Below are positions 53,147 to 61,350 of a DNA stretch of 64,000 nucleotides, one piece after another; the first letter of the stretch is position 1, and the number at the start of each line of letters is the position of its first letter. The notes beneath the pieces were generated by a model, which did not search any database, was not told where the DNA came from, and saw only the letters and a program-made list of their open reading frames with translations. The translations under genes were made by a program, and so were the position numbers. Source of the DNA: Nocardioides silvaticus (GTDB taxonomy: Bacteria > Actinomycetota > Actinomycetes > Propionibacteriales > Nocardioidaceae); the NCBI RefSeq assembly GCF_003160695.1, contig NZ_QGDD01000002.1:186001-250000 (forward strand), given 5' to 3'.

Positions 53147-53152
53147 ACAGTA
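53147..53152 (-). promoter_or_regulatory. leaderless promoter of the ligase (-10), overlapping the SGNH promoter
   Basis: The minus strand reads TACTGT, 7 bases, then GTG at 53139. Its last two bases are shared with the plus-strand TAGGGT. Confidence 0.6.
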
Positions 53153-53156
53153 GGGT
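53151..53156 (+). promoter_or_regulatory. leaderless promoter of the SGNH hydrolase (-10)
   Basis: TAGGGT, 7 bases, then GTG at 53164. It overlaps the divergent -10 by 2 bp, so both promoters cannot be occupied at once. Confidence 0.6.
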
Positions 53157-53163
53157 CCCGGTT

Positions 53164-54243
53164 GTGCGGACCGGCAGGGGAGGCTCACGGCTGCGCACGG
53201 CCGCGGGCCTGGTGCTCGCGCTGCTCGTGCTCGGCCTGCTGCCGGTGCCGGTGCCGCCGGTGTCGCCGGGTCCGGCGGGGGCAGCCGTCCCGCCGCGACC
53301 GGTTCGGATCCTGTTGCTCGGTGACTCCGTCACGCAGGGGTCGGCCGGCGACTGGACCTGGCGCTACCGACTCTGGCAGCACTTCGAGCGCGCCGGGGTC
53401 GCGGTCAACCTGGTCGGGCCGCGGGACGACCTGTGGAACGACGTCACCAAGCGGCACGGCTCGGGCGCCTACGTCGACCCCGGCTTCGACTCCGACCACG
53501 CCGCTCGCTGGGGCATGACGATCGAGGCGCCGGACGCCCCCGTCGGCGACCTGGTCGTCCAGTTCCGCCCGGACGTCGTCGTGGTGATGCTCGGCATCAA
53601 CGACCTCTTCGTCGACCCGCCCGAGTCGGTCGCCGGCCGGACGACGGAGCTGGTGGCCGAGGTCCGCGAGGCGGCTCCGGCGACGAGCCTGGTGCTCGCC
53701 GAGGTTACCCAGACCTGGTTCACCACCGCGCCCGCGTTCAACGAGCTCCTCGCCGAGGTGGCGAGCACCGCCGACCAGCCGGGCTCCCGTGTCGTCGTCG
53801 CCCGGACGGCAGCCGACTACAACAGGGACGCCGACACCTGGGACAACTCGCACCCGAACGCGCGGGGCGAGGTCAAGATCGCCGCCGCGGTCGCCGACGC
53901 GCTCTCCGAGATCGGCGTCGGCCCGCCGGCCGACCGACCGCTGCCCGCCGTCCAGGTCGGGCCGCGGACCGGCGCCCGGCTCCGCGCAGCCGCCCGCGTG
54001 CGGGGCGCGAGGCTCACCTGGAGGGGACCGCCCGGCGCCACCGCACAGCTCGTCTGGCGGCGCGACCTCACCCGCGGCACGCGGTGGCAGCGGCTGCCCC
54101 GGCAGGTGTCGGGCACCGCGACGACGATCCGCTCCTTGCGGCCCGGGCACCGCTACCGCTTCCGGCTGCAGCCGGTGAAGGGCGACGACCGGCCCCAGGG
54201 CCGGGTGTTCTCGAACCCCGCCACGGTCGTCCCGACCCGATGA
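53164..54243 (+). CDS. exported SGNH/GDSL hydrolase with C-terminal Fn3-like domain
   Basis: 359 residues. A Sec signal peptide (residues 1-42, ending PAGAA) is followed by an SGNH domain with block I LLGDSVTQG (nucleophile Ser), block III GINDLF and block V DNSHPNARG (Asp and His). After about residue 255 a short fibronectin-III-like module (LTWRGPPGATAQLVW, SLRPGHRYRFRLQPV) may hold it to the wall or a substrate. It probably removes acyl groups from glycans or lipids outside the cell. Leaderless GTG. Confidence 0.87.
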   Translation: MRTGRGGSRLRTAAGLVLALLVLGLLPVPVPPVSPGPAGAAVPPRPVRILLLGDSVTQGSAGDWTWRYRLWQHFERAGVAVNLVGPRDDLWNDVTKRHGSGAYVDPGFDSDHAARWGMTIEAPDAPVGDLVVQFRPDVVVVMLGINDLFVDPPESVAGRTTELVAEVREAAPATSLVLAEVTQTWFTTAPAFNELLAEVASTADQPGSRVVVARTAADYNRDADTWDNSHPNARGEVKIAAAVADALSEIGVGPPADRPLPAVQVGPRTGARLRAAARVRGARLTWRGPPGATAQLVWRRDLTRGTRWQRLPRQVSGTATTIRSLRPGHRYRFRLQPVKGDDRPQGRVFSNPATVVPTR

Positions 54244-54260
54244 GCCGGCCCGGGCCGCAG

Positions 54261-54266
54261 TAGGGT
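54261..54266 (+). promoter_or_regulatory. leaderless promoter of coaE (-10)
   Basis: TAGGGT, 6 bases, then GTG at 54273. There is no ribosome site. Confidence 0.6.
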
Positions 54267-54272
54267 CCGGGT

Positions 54273-54875
54273 GTGCGGATCGGACTGACCGGGGGGATCG
54301 CCTCGGGCAAGAGCTCGGTGTCGGCGATCCTCCGTGAGCTCGGGGCCGTCGTGATCGACGCCGACCAGCTGGCTCGCGAGGTCGTGGCGAAGGGCACCCG
54401 CGGCCTGGAGCAGGTGGTCGAGGCGTTCGGCGCCGAGGTGCTCGGCCCGGACGGTGAGATGGACCGGGCCAAGGTCGGCGCGATCGTGTTCGCCGACGAG
54501 GAGCGGCGCCGGGTGCTCGAGTCGATCGTGCACCCGTTGGTGTTCGAGCGGATCGTCGAGCTCGAAGCGGCGGCGAACGGTGTCGACGGAGCCGACGGGA
54601 CGGACCTGGTCGTCCACGACATCCCGCTGCTCGCCGAGTCCGGCCGTGCCGACACGTTCGACGCGGTGATCGTGGTCGATGCGCCGGTCGAGGTCCAGGT
54701 CGAGCGGATGGTCCGGGACCGCGGCTGGACGCGCGAGGAGGCGGAGGCCCGGATCGCGGCGCAGGCGAGCCGCGAGGACCGACGGGCGGTCGCGACGTAC
54801 GTCATCGACAACACCGGGACGCTCGACGACCTCCGTCACCGGGTGACGGAGGTCGTGGAGGAGCTGCGCTCGTAG
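54273..54875 (+). CDS. coaE: dephospho-CoA kinase
   Basis: A 200-residue P-loop kinase for the last step of CoA synthesis, phosphorylating the 3'-OH of dephospho-CoA. It opens RIGLTGGIASGKSSVS, with IDADQLAREVV, VVHDIPLLAESG and the lid RDRGWTREEAEAR. Unlike mycobacterial CoaE it has no fused C-terminal GrpB-like domain. The stop codon lies inside a stem-loop shared with the convergent sigma factor gene. Leaderless GTG. Confidence 0.95.
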   Translation: MRIGLTGGIASGKSSVSAILRELGAVVIDADQLAREVVAKGTRGLEQVVEAFGAEVLGPDGEMDRAKVGAIVFADEERRRVLESIVHPLVFERIVELEAAANGVDGADGTDLVVHDIPLLAESGRADTFDAVIVVDAPVEVQVERMVRDRGWTREEAEARIAAQASREDRRAVATYVIDNTGTLDDLRHRVTEVVEELRS

Positions 54876-54892
54876 GAGTGGGGACAGGACTC

Positions 54893-54897
<5 letters not shown>
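54871..54897. terminator. stem-loop holding both stop codons of coaE and the sigma factor gene
   Basis: CGTAGGAGT-9 bases-ACTCCTACG is a perfect 9-bp stem. The coaE TAG (54873-54875) is in the left arm and the sigma gene TAG (54893-54895 complement) in the right arm. No long T-run is present. Confidence 0.6.
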
Positions 54898-55888
<991 letters not shown>

Positions 55889-56017
55889 CGCGACCCTCCT
55901 TCGCCTACCGACGTCCGACGCCGGTACTTCGTCTCAACGCACCGCTGCGGATTGGTGTTCCCTGTGGGTGTCCACTCCGAGAAGTGCTCTCGCTTACCCA
56001 GACGTCCCAGCGGGTCG

Positions 56018-56043
56018 GAGAGTTGCCGACACCGACAACTCTC
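56018..56043 (-). terminator. hairpin downstream of the oligopeptidase gene
   Basis: GAGAGTTG-10 bases-CAACTCTC lies 10 bases after the oligopeptidase stop in the direction of its transcription and ahead of the sigma factor promoter region. The 8-bp stem lacks a T-run; it could equally be a regulatory palindrome for the sigma gene. Confidence 0.4.
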
Positions 56044-56052
56044 AGGGACTTC

Positions 56053-58221
56053 TCAGTGATGTTCCTGACGTGCCGGGGTTGTACCCATGGCTGCCAGGCC
56101 CATCCGGTCGAGGATCCAGGCGAGGGTGAAGGCGCGGTCGTGCCAGGCCTTGTAGCGACCGGAGACGCCGCCGTGCCCCGCGGCCATCTCGGTGCGGAGC
56201 AGCACGTCGGTCCCCGGCGCGGTGGCCCGGAGCCGGGCCACCCACTTGGCCGGCTCGACGTAGAGCACCCGCACGTCGTTGAGCGACGTCTCCGCCAGGA
56301 TGGGCGGGTAGGGGAGGTCCGCGACGTTCTCGTACGGCGCGTAGGAGGCGATGAGGTCGTACGCCGCCGGGTCGGCCTCGGGATTGCCCCACTCGTCGTA
56401 CTCGGTGACGGTGAGGGGGAGGCTGGCGTCGAGCATCGAGGTGAGGGCGTCGACGAACGGCACGGTCGCGACGATGCCGCCGAACGCGTCGGGAGCCTGG
56501 TTGGCGACCGCGCCCATGAGCAGTCCGCCGGCGCTCGCCCCTTCGGCGACCAGCCGGTCCGCTGTCGTCCACCCGGTGTCGACCAGGTGCCGCGCGCAGG
56601 CGATGAAGTCGTCGAAGGTGTGCTGCTTGTGCGCGAGCTTTCCGTCGTCGTACCAGTGGCGACCGAGCTCGCCGCCGCCGCGGACGTGGGCGACGGCGAA
56701 CGCCGCACCCCGGTCGAGCAGGGAGAGCCGGGCGACGGAGAAGTACGGGTCGATCGAGGTCTCGTAGGCGCCGTAGCCGTAGAGGAGCAGCGGCACCGGG
56801 CCGCCCGCCCGCGCGTCCTTGCGGACGACGAGGGAGATCGGCACCTCGACGCCGTCGGGCGCGGTCGCCCAGATCCGGTGCTCCTCGTAGTCGGCCGGCT
56901 CGTAGCCGCCGAGGACCGGTGCTTGCTTGAGCAACGTGCGCTCCCGCGTGCGGAGGTCGAGGTCGTAGACCGAGGCCGGCTGCACCAGGCTGGTCATGCC
57001 GACCCGGACCGTCGGCTGCTCGAACGACGGGTTGCTGCCCGCGCCCGACGTCGCGAGCTCGCCGGGGAACTCCACCAGCCAGTCGTCGACGATCGCCGCC
57101 TCGCCCTCGCCGCCGAGGTTCAGGATCCGCACCCGGGGCAGGCCGCCACTGCGCTGCTGCACGACGAGGTGGGAGGCGTAGGCGTCGACGTCCTCGAGCC
57201 GTACGGCGGGGTCGTGGGCCAGGAGCGGCTGCCACTCCGAGCGCGGGGTCGGCCGCGGGGGAGCGGTGGCCAGCTCGAACTCGGGACCGGCAGCGTTGTG
57301 CAGGACCAGGAAGGTGTCCTCCCCGCCGACGACGGCGTGCTCGAGGGCGTACTCGACGCCCTCCTCACGGGTCGCGAAGCACCAGGGCTCCGCGTCAGGG
57401 TCGGTCGCGTCGAGGACGTGGTACTCCGAGGTGTTCTTCGCCGAGGCCGCGATGACGACGTAGCGCCGGCTGCGGGTGCGGCCCACGCCGACCCAGAACC
57501 GCTGGTCGGGCTCGTGGAAGACCAGCTCGTCGGTGGACTGGTCGGTGCCGAGCCGGTGCCGCCAGATCTTGTCGGCGCGCCAGCTCTCGTCGATGGTCGT
57601 GTAGTAGAAGTGGTCGGAGGTCGCACCCCAGGTGACCCCGCCCAGGACACCCGTCAGCTCGTCCGGAGCCAGCTCCCCGGTGTCGAGGTCCTTGACGCGG
57701 ACGGTGTAGCGCTCGTCGCCGACGACGTCGGTGGAGTAGGCGAGCAGCCGGTCGTCGGGGCTGACCGACGAGCCGCCCAGCGAGAAGAACTCGTGACCCT
57801 CGGCGAGGGCGTCGAGGTCGAGCATGACCTGCTCGCCCGGCAGCGCCGGCTCGTCGGGCCGCGCCGCCTCCGCGGGACGCGGCGGCACCCAGCTGTCCGG
57901 GGCGTCCGGATCGGCCACCGGCACGCGGCAGCTGGCGCCGTACTGGCGGCCCTCGAACGAGCGGCCGTAGTACCAGTAGCCGCGCACCCGCGTGGGCACC
58001 GAGAGGTCGGTCTCCAGGGTGCGGGCCTTGATCTCCTCGAACAACTGCTGCCGCAGGTCGGCGAGGTGCGCCGTGCGCTCCTGCGTGTGGGCGTTCTCGG
58101 CCTCGAGGTGGCCGATCACCTCGGGGTCCTCCTTGGCCCGGAGCCACTCGTAGTCGTCGGTGCGGGTACGGCCGTGGTGGGTCGTCGTGACCGGGCGGCG
58201 AGGGGCGACAGGTGCGGACAC
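56053..58221 (-). CDS. ptrB: oligopeptidase B (S9A, protease II)
   Basis: 722 residues. An N-terminal beta-propeller (residues about 75-430, with GGSSVSPDDRLLAYSTD and TTIDESWRADKIWRH) is followed by the alpha/beta hydrolase domain. The nucleophile Ser is in EGASAGGLLMG, and VRGGGELGRHWYDDGK and EMAAGHGGVSGRY (His) complete the active site. It cleaves short peptides after Lys or Arg in the cytoplasm. GTG at 58221 is chosen because TACGGT lies 7 bases upstream; a longer frame to 58590 crosses a repeat array and is not needed by the family length. Confidence 0.92.
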   Translation of the reverse strand: MSAPVAPRRPVTTTHHGRTRTDDYEWLRAKEDPEVIGHLEAENAHTQERTAHLADLRQQLFEEIKARTLETDLSVPTRVRGYWYYGRSFEGRQYGASCRVPVADPDAPDSWVPPRPAEAARPDEPALPGEQVMLDLDALAEGHEFFSLGGSSVSPDDRLLAYSTDVVGDERYTVRVKDLDTGELAPDELTGVLGGVTWGATSDHFYYTTIDESWRADKIWRHRLGTDQSTDELVFHEPDQRFWVGVGRTRSRRYVVIAASAKNTSEYHVLDATDPDAEPWCFATREEGVEYALEHAVVGGEDTFLVLHNAAGPEFELATAPPRPTPRSEWQPLLAHDPAVRLEDVDAYASHLVVQQRSGGLPRVRILNLGGEGEAAIVDDWLVEFPGELATSGAGSNPSFEQPTVRVGMTSLVQPASVYDLDLRTRERTLLKQAPVLGGYEPADYEEHRIWATAPDGVEVPISLVVRKDARAGGPVPLLLYGYGAYETSIDPYFSVARLSLLDRGAAFAVAHVRGGGELGRHWYDDGKLAHKQHTFDDFIACARHLVDTGWTTADRLVAEGASAGGLLMGAVANQAPDAFGGIVATVPFVDALTSMLDASLPLTVTEYDEWGNPEADPAAYDLIASYAPYENVADLPYPPILAETSLNDVRVLYVEPAKWVARLRATAPGTDVLLRTEMAAGHGGVSGRYKAWHDRAFTLAWILDRMGLAAMGTTPARQEHH

Positions 58222-58228
58222 GATCGCC

Positions 58229-58234
58229 ACCGTA
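58229..58234 (-). promoter_or_regulatory. leaderless promoter of oligopeptidase B (-10)
   Basis: The minus strand reads TACGGT, 7 bases, then GTG at 58221. Confidence 0.6.
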
Positions 58235-58250
58235 TCCGGCGCTCCTCGAT

Positions 58251-58330
58251 CCACAGGTACCGGTGGAATCTGTGGAGTTCCGGCGGTTCCTGTGGAGGAA
58301 TCGGGGCCGGTTTGTGGAGGAGCCTGTGGG
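58251..58330. repeat. array of five TGTGG(A) motifs at about 20-bp spacing
   Basis: CCACA at 58251-58255 (reverse orientation), then TGTGGAG at 58271, 58291 and 58313 and TGTGGG at 58325. Spacings are 20, 20, 22 and 12. The TCCACA core is that of a DnaA box, but the flanking bases do not match the consensus well. Confidence 0.55.
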
Positions 58331-58570
58331 ACTCGAAGAATGTCGGAAATCTTCACCCAAACCCCTTGTGCGGGGCTTCCGCACCGGCGTAGAACTCTCC
58401 CTACCGAAACGGAACGCAGGGCCTCCGGGCCAGGCGGGAAGGATCGGGGAGCCGGACGGAAGTCCTCTCCAGCCGCGGGGCGACCCGCGGGCGCTGACCC
58501 CGGTGGCGGGTCCAGCGGCGAGAGGTTCGGAAGTCCGGGTCGGTCGGAGCCACCGCAACCGATCACCTTT

Positions 58571-58617
58571 GCGGCCCTCCTGATGCTCATACCATCAAGA
58601 GGGCCGCATCCCTTTTT
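58571..58617 (+). terminator. strong intrinsic terminator with no gene upstream on its strand
   Basis: GCGGCCCTC pairs with GAGGGCCGC, with an inner TGATG/CATCA stem and a 7-base loop, followed by ATCCCTTTTT. It is oriented for plus-strand transcription, yet both neighbouring genes are on the minus strand. Confidence 0.75.
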
Positions 58618-58777
58618 GGGCGCGAGCGCGTCTTCGCTCCGAGGTCGGGCAGCCTTCGGCCGCTCCGGTCGCTCGTTCCTCGCTCCCTCCGGGCGCGCGA
58701 AGGCTGCAGGAGAGGGAGCTCTCGCCGCGCTGCCGCGCCGCGGTTGACGCAGTCTCGGGTTGCGGCCGCTGGGCGGC

Positions 58778-60190
58778 CTACGGCCCCGGCTCGGGGTGCT
58801 CGGGGTGGTGGTCGGGCTTGTCTTGCCGCTCGTCCGGCTGGTCGTCTTCGGGGGCGGGCCACTTCCAGCGCGTCAGGGCGGGGTCGACGACGGCGAAGGA
58901 GCGGACCGGGCCGGGTGGCGTGTCGGCGGTCTCGAAGCGGACGGTGACCACTCCCTTGCCGGCGCCCCAGACCCAGCCGCGGCCGTGCTCTTCGTGGACG
59001 ACGTCCATGCCGGGGCGGTAGCCGCCGGTGGCGTCGACGGATGCGCCGACGGGCTTCGGTGGCGCGGGCGGCACCGTCCCGTGCGTCTCGTCCTCGGTCT
59101 CGGCAGGGTCGTCGGCGGCGGCTCCGAACAGCTCCTCCTGCACCCAGTCGGCGAGGCCGGAGACCCCGACACCGAGCAGCCGGACGCCGCCGGAGGTGTC
59201 GAGGTCCTCCAGCAGGCGGCGCGCCGTCCGTGCGATCACGCCCTCCTCGTCGGTGGGTGAGGGGAGCGTCGCGGAGCGGTTGAGGGTGGTGAAGTCGTAG
59301 AGGCGCACCTTGATGGTCACCGTGCGGCCGGAGAACCCGTTCTTGCGGAGCCGGCGGGCCACGTCGCCGGCCTGCCGGGTCAGCAGGCTCTCCATCAGCT
59401 TGCGGTCGGTCAGGTCCTGCTCGTAAGTGCCCTCGACGCTCACCGACTTCGTCTCGCGCTCGGGCTCGACCTGCCGGTCGTCGCGGGCGAAGGCCAGCTC
59501 GTGCAGCACGTGCCCGTGCGCTTTGCCGAGCATCCGGACCAGCTCGTCCTCGCTGATCTGCTGCAGGTCGGCGACGGTGGAGACGCCGCCGCGGCGCAGC
59601 CGCTCGACGGTGGCCGGACCGACGCCGGGGATGACCGAGACGTGCATCGGGCGCAGCAGGTCGAGCTCGGTGCCGGGCGGGACGACCACGAGGCCGTCGG
59701 GCTTGTCCAGGTCGCTGGCGACCTTGGCGAGGAACTTGGAGCTGGCGATGCCCACCGAGGCGGTCAGACCGCCGGTCACCTCCTGGACCCGGCGGCGCAG
59801 GTCCTCGGCAAGGCCGGTCACGGTCGGGACCTCCAGGTCCGGCAGGTCCGCGCGGGCGAGGTCGACGAACGCCTCGTCGAGCGACAGGGGCTCGACGAGC
59901 GGGGAGCAGGCGCGCAGCAGGTCCATCACCAGGACGCTGGTCGCCCTATAGGCCTCGAACCGTCCGGAGAGATAGGCGGCGTGCGGGCACCGCGCCCGCG
60001 CCTCCCGGGTCGACATGGCCGACCGCACGCCGTACGCCCGGGCCTCGTAGGACGCCGTCGCCACCACGCCCCGGCCGCCGACGCCGCCGACCACGACCGG
60101 CTTGCCGCGCAGCGACGGCTTGTCCCGTTGCTCGACCGCGGCGTAGAACGCGTCGAGGTCCAGGTGGAGGACCGAGGCCTGGGCGCGCAC
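58778..60190 (-). CDS. dinB: DNA polymerase IV with C-terminal extension
   Basis: 470 residues. The Y-family catalytic core (1-350) has LHLDLDAFYAAVEQ (metal Asp), SYEARAYGV, SLDEAFVD, GIASSKFLAK, and the helix-hairpin-helix VIPGVGPATVERL; the little finger runs to about 350. After about residue 385 is an extra small beta domain with HGRGWVWGAGKGVVTVRFE, reminiscent of Tudor-like folds, then an acidic Pro/Asp/His tail. This is the long actinobacterial DinB1 type. GTG at 60190 is leaderless (TACGGT 6 bases upstream). Translesion synthesis is expected. Confidence 0.92.
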   Translation of the reverse strand: MRAQASVLHLDLDAFYAAVEQRDKPSLRGKPVVVGGVGGRGVVATASYEARAYGVRSAMSTREARARCPHAAYLSGRFEAYRATSVLVMDLLRACSPLVEPLSLDEAFVDLARADLPDLEVPTVTGLAEDLRRRVQEVTGGLTASVGIASSKFLAKVASDLDKPDGLVVVPPGTELDLLRPMHVSVIPGVGPATVERLRRGGVSTVADLQQISEDELVRMLGKAHGHVLHELAFARDDRQVEPERETKSVSVEGTYEQDLTDRKLMESLLTRQAGDVARRLRKNGFSGRTVTIKVRLYDFTTLNRSATLPSPTDEEGVIARTARRLLEDLDTSGGVRLLGVGVSGLADWVQEELFGAAADDPAETEDETHGTVPPAPPKPVGASVDATGGYRPGMDVVHEEHGRGWVWGAGKGVVTVRFETADTPPGPVRSFAVVDPALTRWKWPAPEDDQPDERQDKPDHHPEHPEPGP

Positions 60191-60196
60191 GGGTGA

Positions 60197-60202
60197 ACCG
60201 TA
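60197..60202 (-). promoter_or_regulatory. leaderless promoter of dinB (-10)
   Basis: The minus strand reads TACGGT, 6 bases, then GTG at 60190. I see no actinobacterial LexA box (GAAC-N4-GTTY) next to it. Confidence 0.55.
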
Positions 60203-60312
60203 CGACGCCGCACGGACCACCTTGCGTCCCGGCACCCGTCGCCGACACGCCCCGTCCACAGCCACCGGCGAACCACGGCCGCGTCGTCGGGCCGGCAGCC
60301 GACCGTTGCCTC

Positions 60313-61326
60313 ATGACTCCCACACCGAAGAGCTCCCCGCCCACCGCGACGACGCTCCGCGTCCGCTGCGCCGAGGACCTGATCGCGGTCGCCCCGGTCG
60401 TCCTGGGCTTCCACCCGAAGGACTCGGTGGTGATGATCACCAGCGACGGCGACCGGCCGTTCCAGGCCCGTTCCGACCTGCCGGAGCCCACGGCATCGCA
60501 CGACGAGCTCGAGAGCCTCGCCGAGGACTTCGTCGGCGGCGCTCGCAGGAACGGCGTCCGCTCGCCCGCCTTCGTCTTCTTCAGTGCCGACGACGCCGCC
60601 GTGCGCCGGGTGTGGCCCGTCCTCCGGCAGCGCTGCCGGCAGCGGCTGCTCACCGTCGCGGCGGCCATCCGGGCCGACGGCCGGCGTTGGTACCCGTTGG
60701 TCGGCGACCGGCAGCTCCGCGCGTCGGGCGTCCCCTACGACGTCTCCAACCACCCCTTCGTCGCCGAAGCGGTGCTGCGCGGCATCGTCATCGCGAAGGA
60801 CCGCGCAGCCGTCGTCGCGAGCGTCGCACCCGACCCGGCCGCCCAGCAGGCGATCGCCACCGTGCTGTGGTCGACAGGGCTGGACGTGGAGCCGCCCCCG
60901 CGCAACGGTGCCCACCGGAGGCGCTGGGGAGAGTGGCTCCAACGGCTGGTCGCCGCCCACGTCGGCGCGGGTTCGACAGCGACCGACGAGGAGGTCGCGC
61001 GCATCGCCTGGGCTGCGCGGGACCTGCGGGTCCGGGACGCCGCGTGGGCCCTCATCACCCGAGCCGACGCCGACCGGCACCGCGCGTTCTGGACCGACGT
61101 GGTCCGTCGGGTGCCGGACGCGCTGGTCCCGGCGCCGGCGGCGCTGCTCGGTTGGGCGGCGTGGCAGGCCGGGCACGGGGCCCTGGCGTGGATCGCTGTG
61201 GACCGGTGCCGCGAGGTCGACCCCGACTACGGCATGGCCGCGATCCTGGCCGGTTGCCTGGAGCAGGCGGTCCCGCCCGACCGGGTCGACTGCCCCCTCT
61301 CGTGGGACGAGGGGTTGCCAGCCTGA
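60313..61326 (+). CDS. DUF4192 protein
   Basis: A 337-residue soluble actinobacterial protein of the DUF4192 family. The opening is typical: RCAEDLIAVAPVVLGFHPKDSVVMI, followed by VFFSADDAAVRRVW and, at the C-terminus, ALLGWAAWQAGHGALAWIAVDRCREVDPDYGMA (interrupted helices). The function is unknown. The ATG at 60313 has no clear ribosome site. It is divergent from dinB by 122 bp and followed at 24 bp by the GCS2 gene. Confidence 0.83.
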   Translation: MTPTPKSSPPTATTLRVRCAEDLIAVAPVVLGFHPKDSVVMITSDGDRPFQARSDLPEPTASHDELESLAEDFVGGARRNGVRSPAFVFFSADDAAVRRVWPVLRQRCRQRLLTVAAAIRADGRRWYPLVGDRQLRASGVPYDVSNHPFVAEAVLRGIVIAKDRAAVVASVAPDPAAQQAIATVLWSTGLDVEPPPRNGAHRRRWGEWLQRLVAAHVGAGSTATDEEVARIAWAARDLRVRDAAWALITRADADRHRAFWTDVVRRVPDALVPAPAALLGWAAWQAGHGALAWIAVDRCREVDPDYGMAAILAGCLEQAVPPDRVDCPLSWDEGLPA

Positions 61327-61350
61327 CCCCGGACCAGCAAGTGTCGGACC

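Larger units (their letters stand above)
58222..58777. other. 556-bp intergenic region with repeat array, orphan terminator and inverted repeat
   Basis: No convincing protein gene. It holds the TGTGG array (58251-58330), about 240 bases of unremarkable GC-rich sequence, a strong plus-strand terminator (58571-58617) and an inverted repeat GCAGCCTTCG/CGAAGGCTGC with arms at 58649-58658 and 58698-58707. Open frames here are Arg/Gly/Pro-rich artefacts. A small RNA on the plus strand is possible. Confidence 0.5.

Noticed and set aside
58330..58570. RNase P RNA, SRP RNA or c-di-AMP riboswitch in the gap before dinB
   Set aside because: I looked for their conserved cores (for example GAGGAAAGTCCG and the SRP GGTCCGGAAGGAAGCAGC region) and did not find them.
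58212..58747. Plus-strand frames of 123 and 195 codons in the gap beside the oligopeptidase gene
   Set aside because: They cross a repeat array and a terminator hairpin, and their composition is not protein-like.
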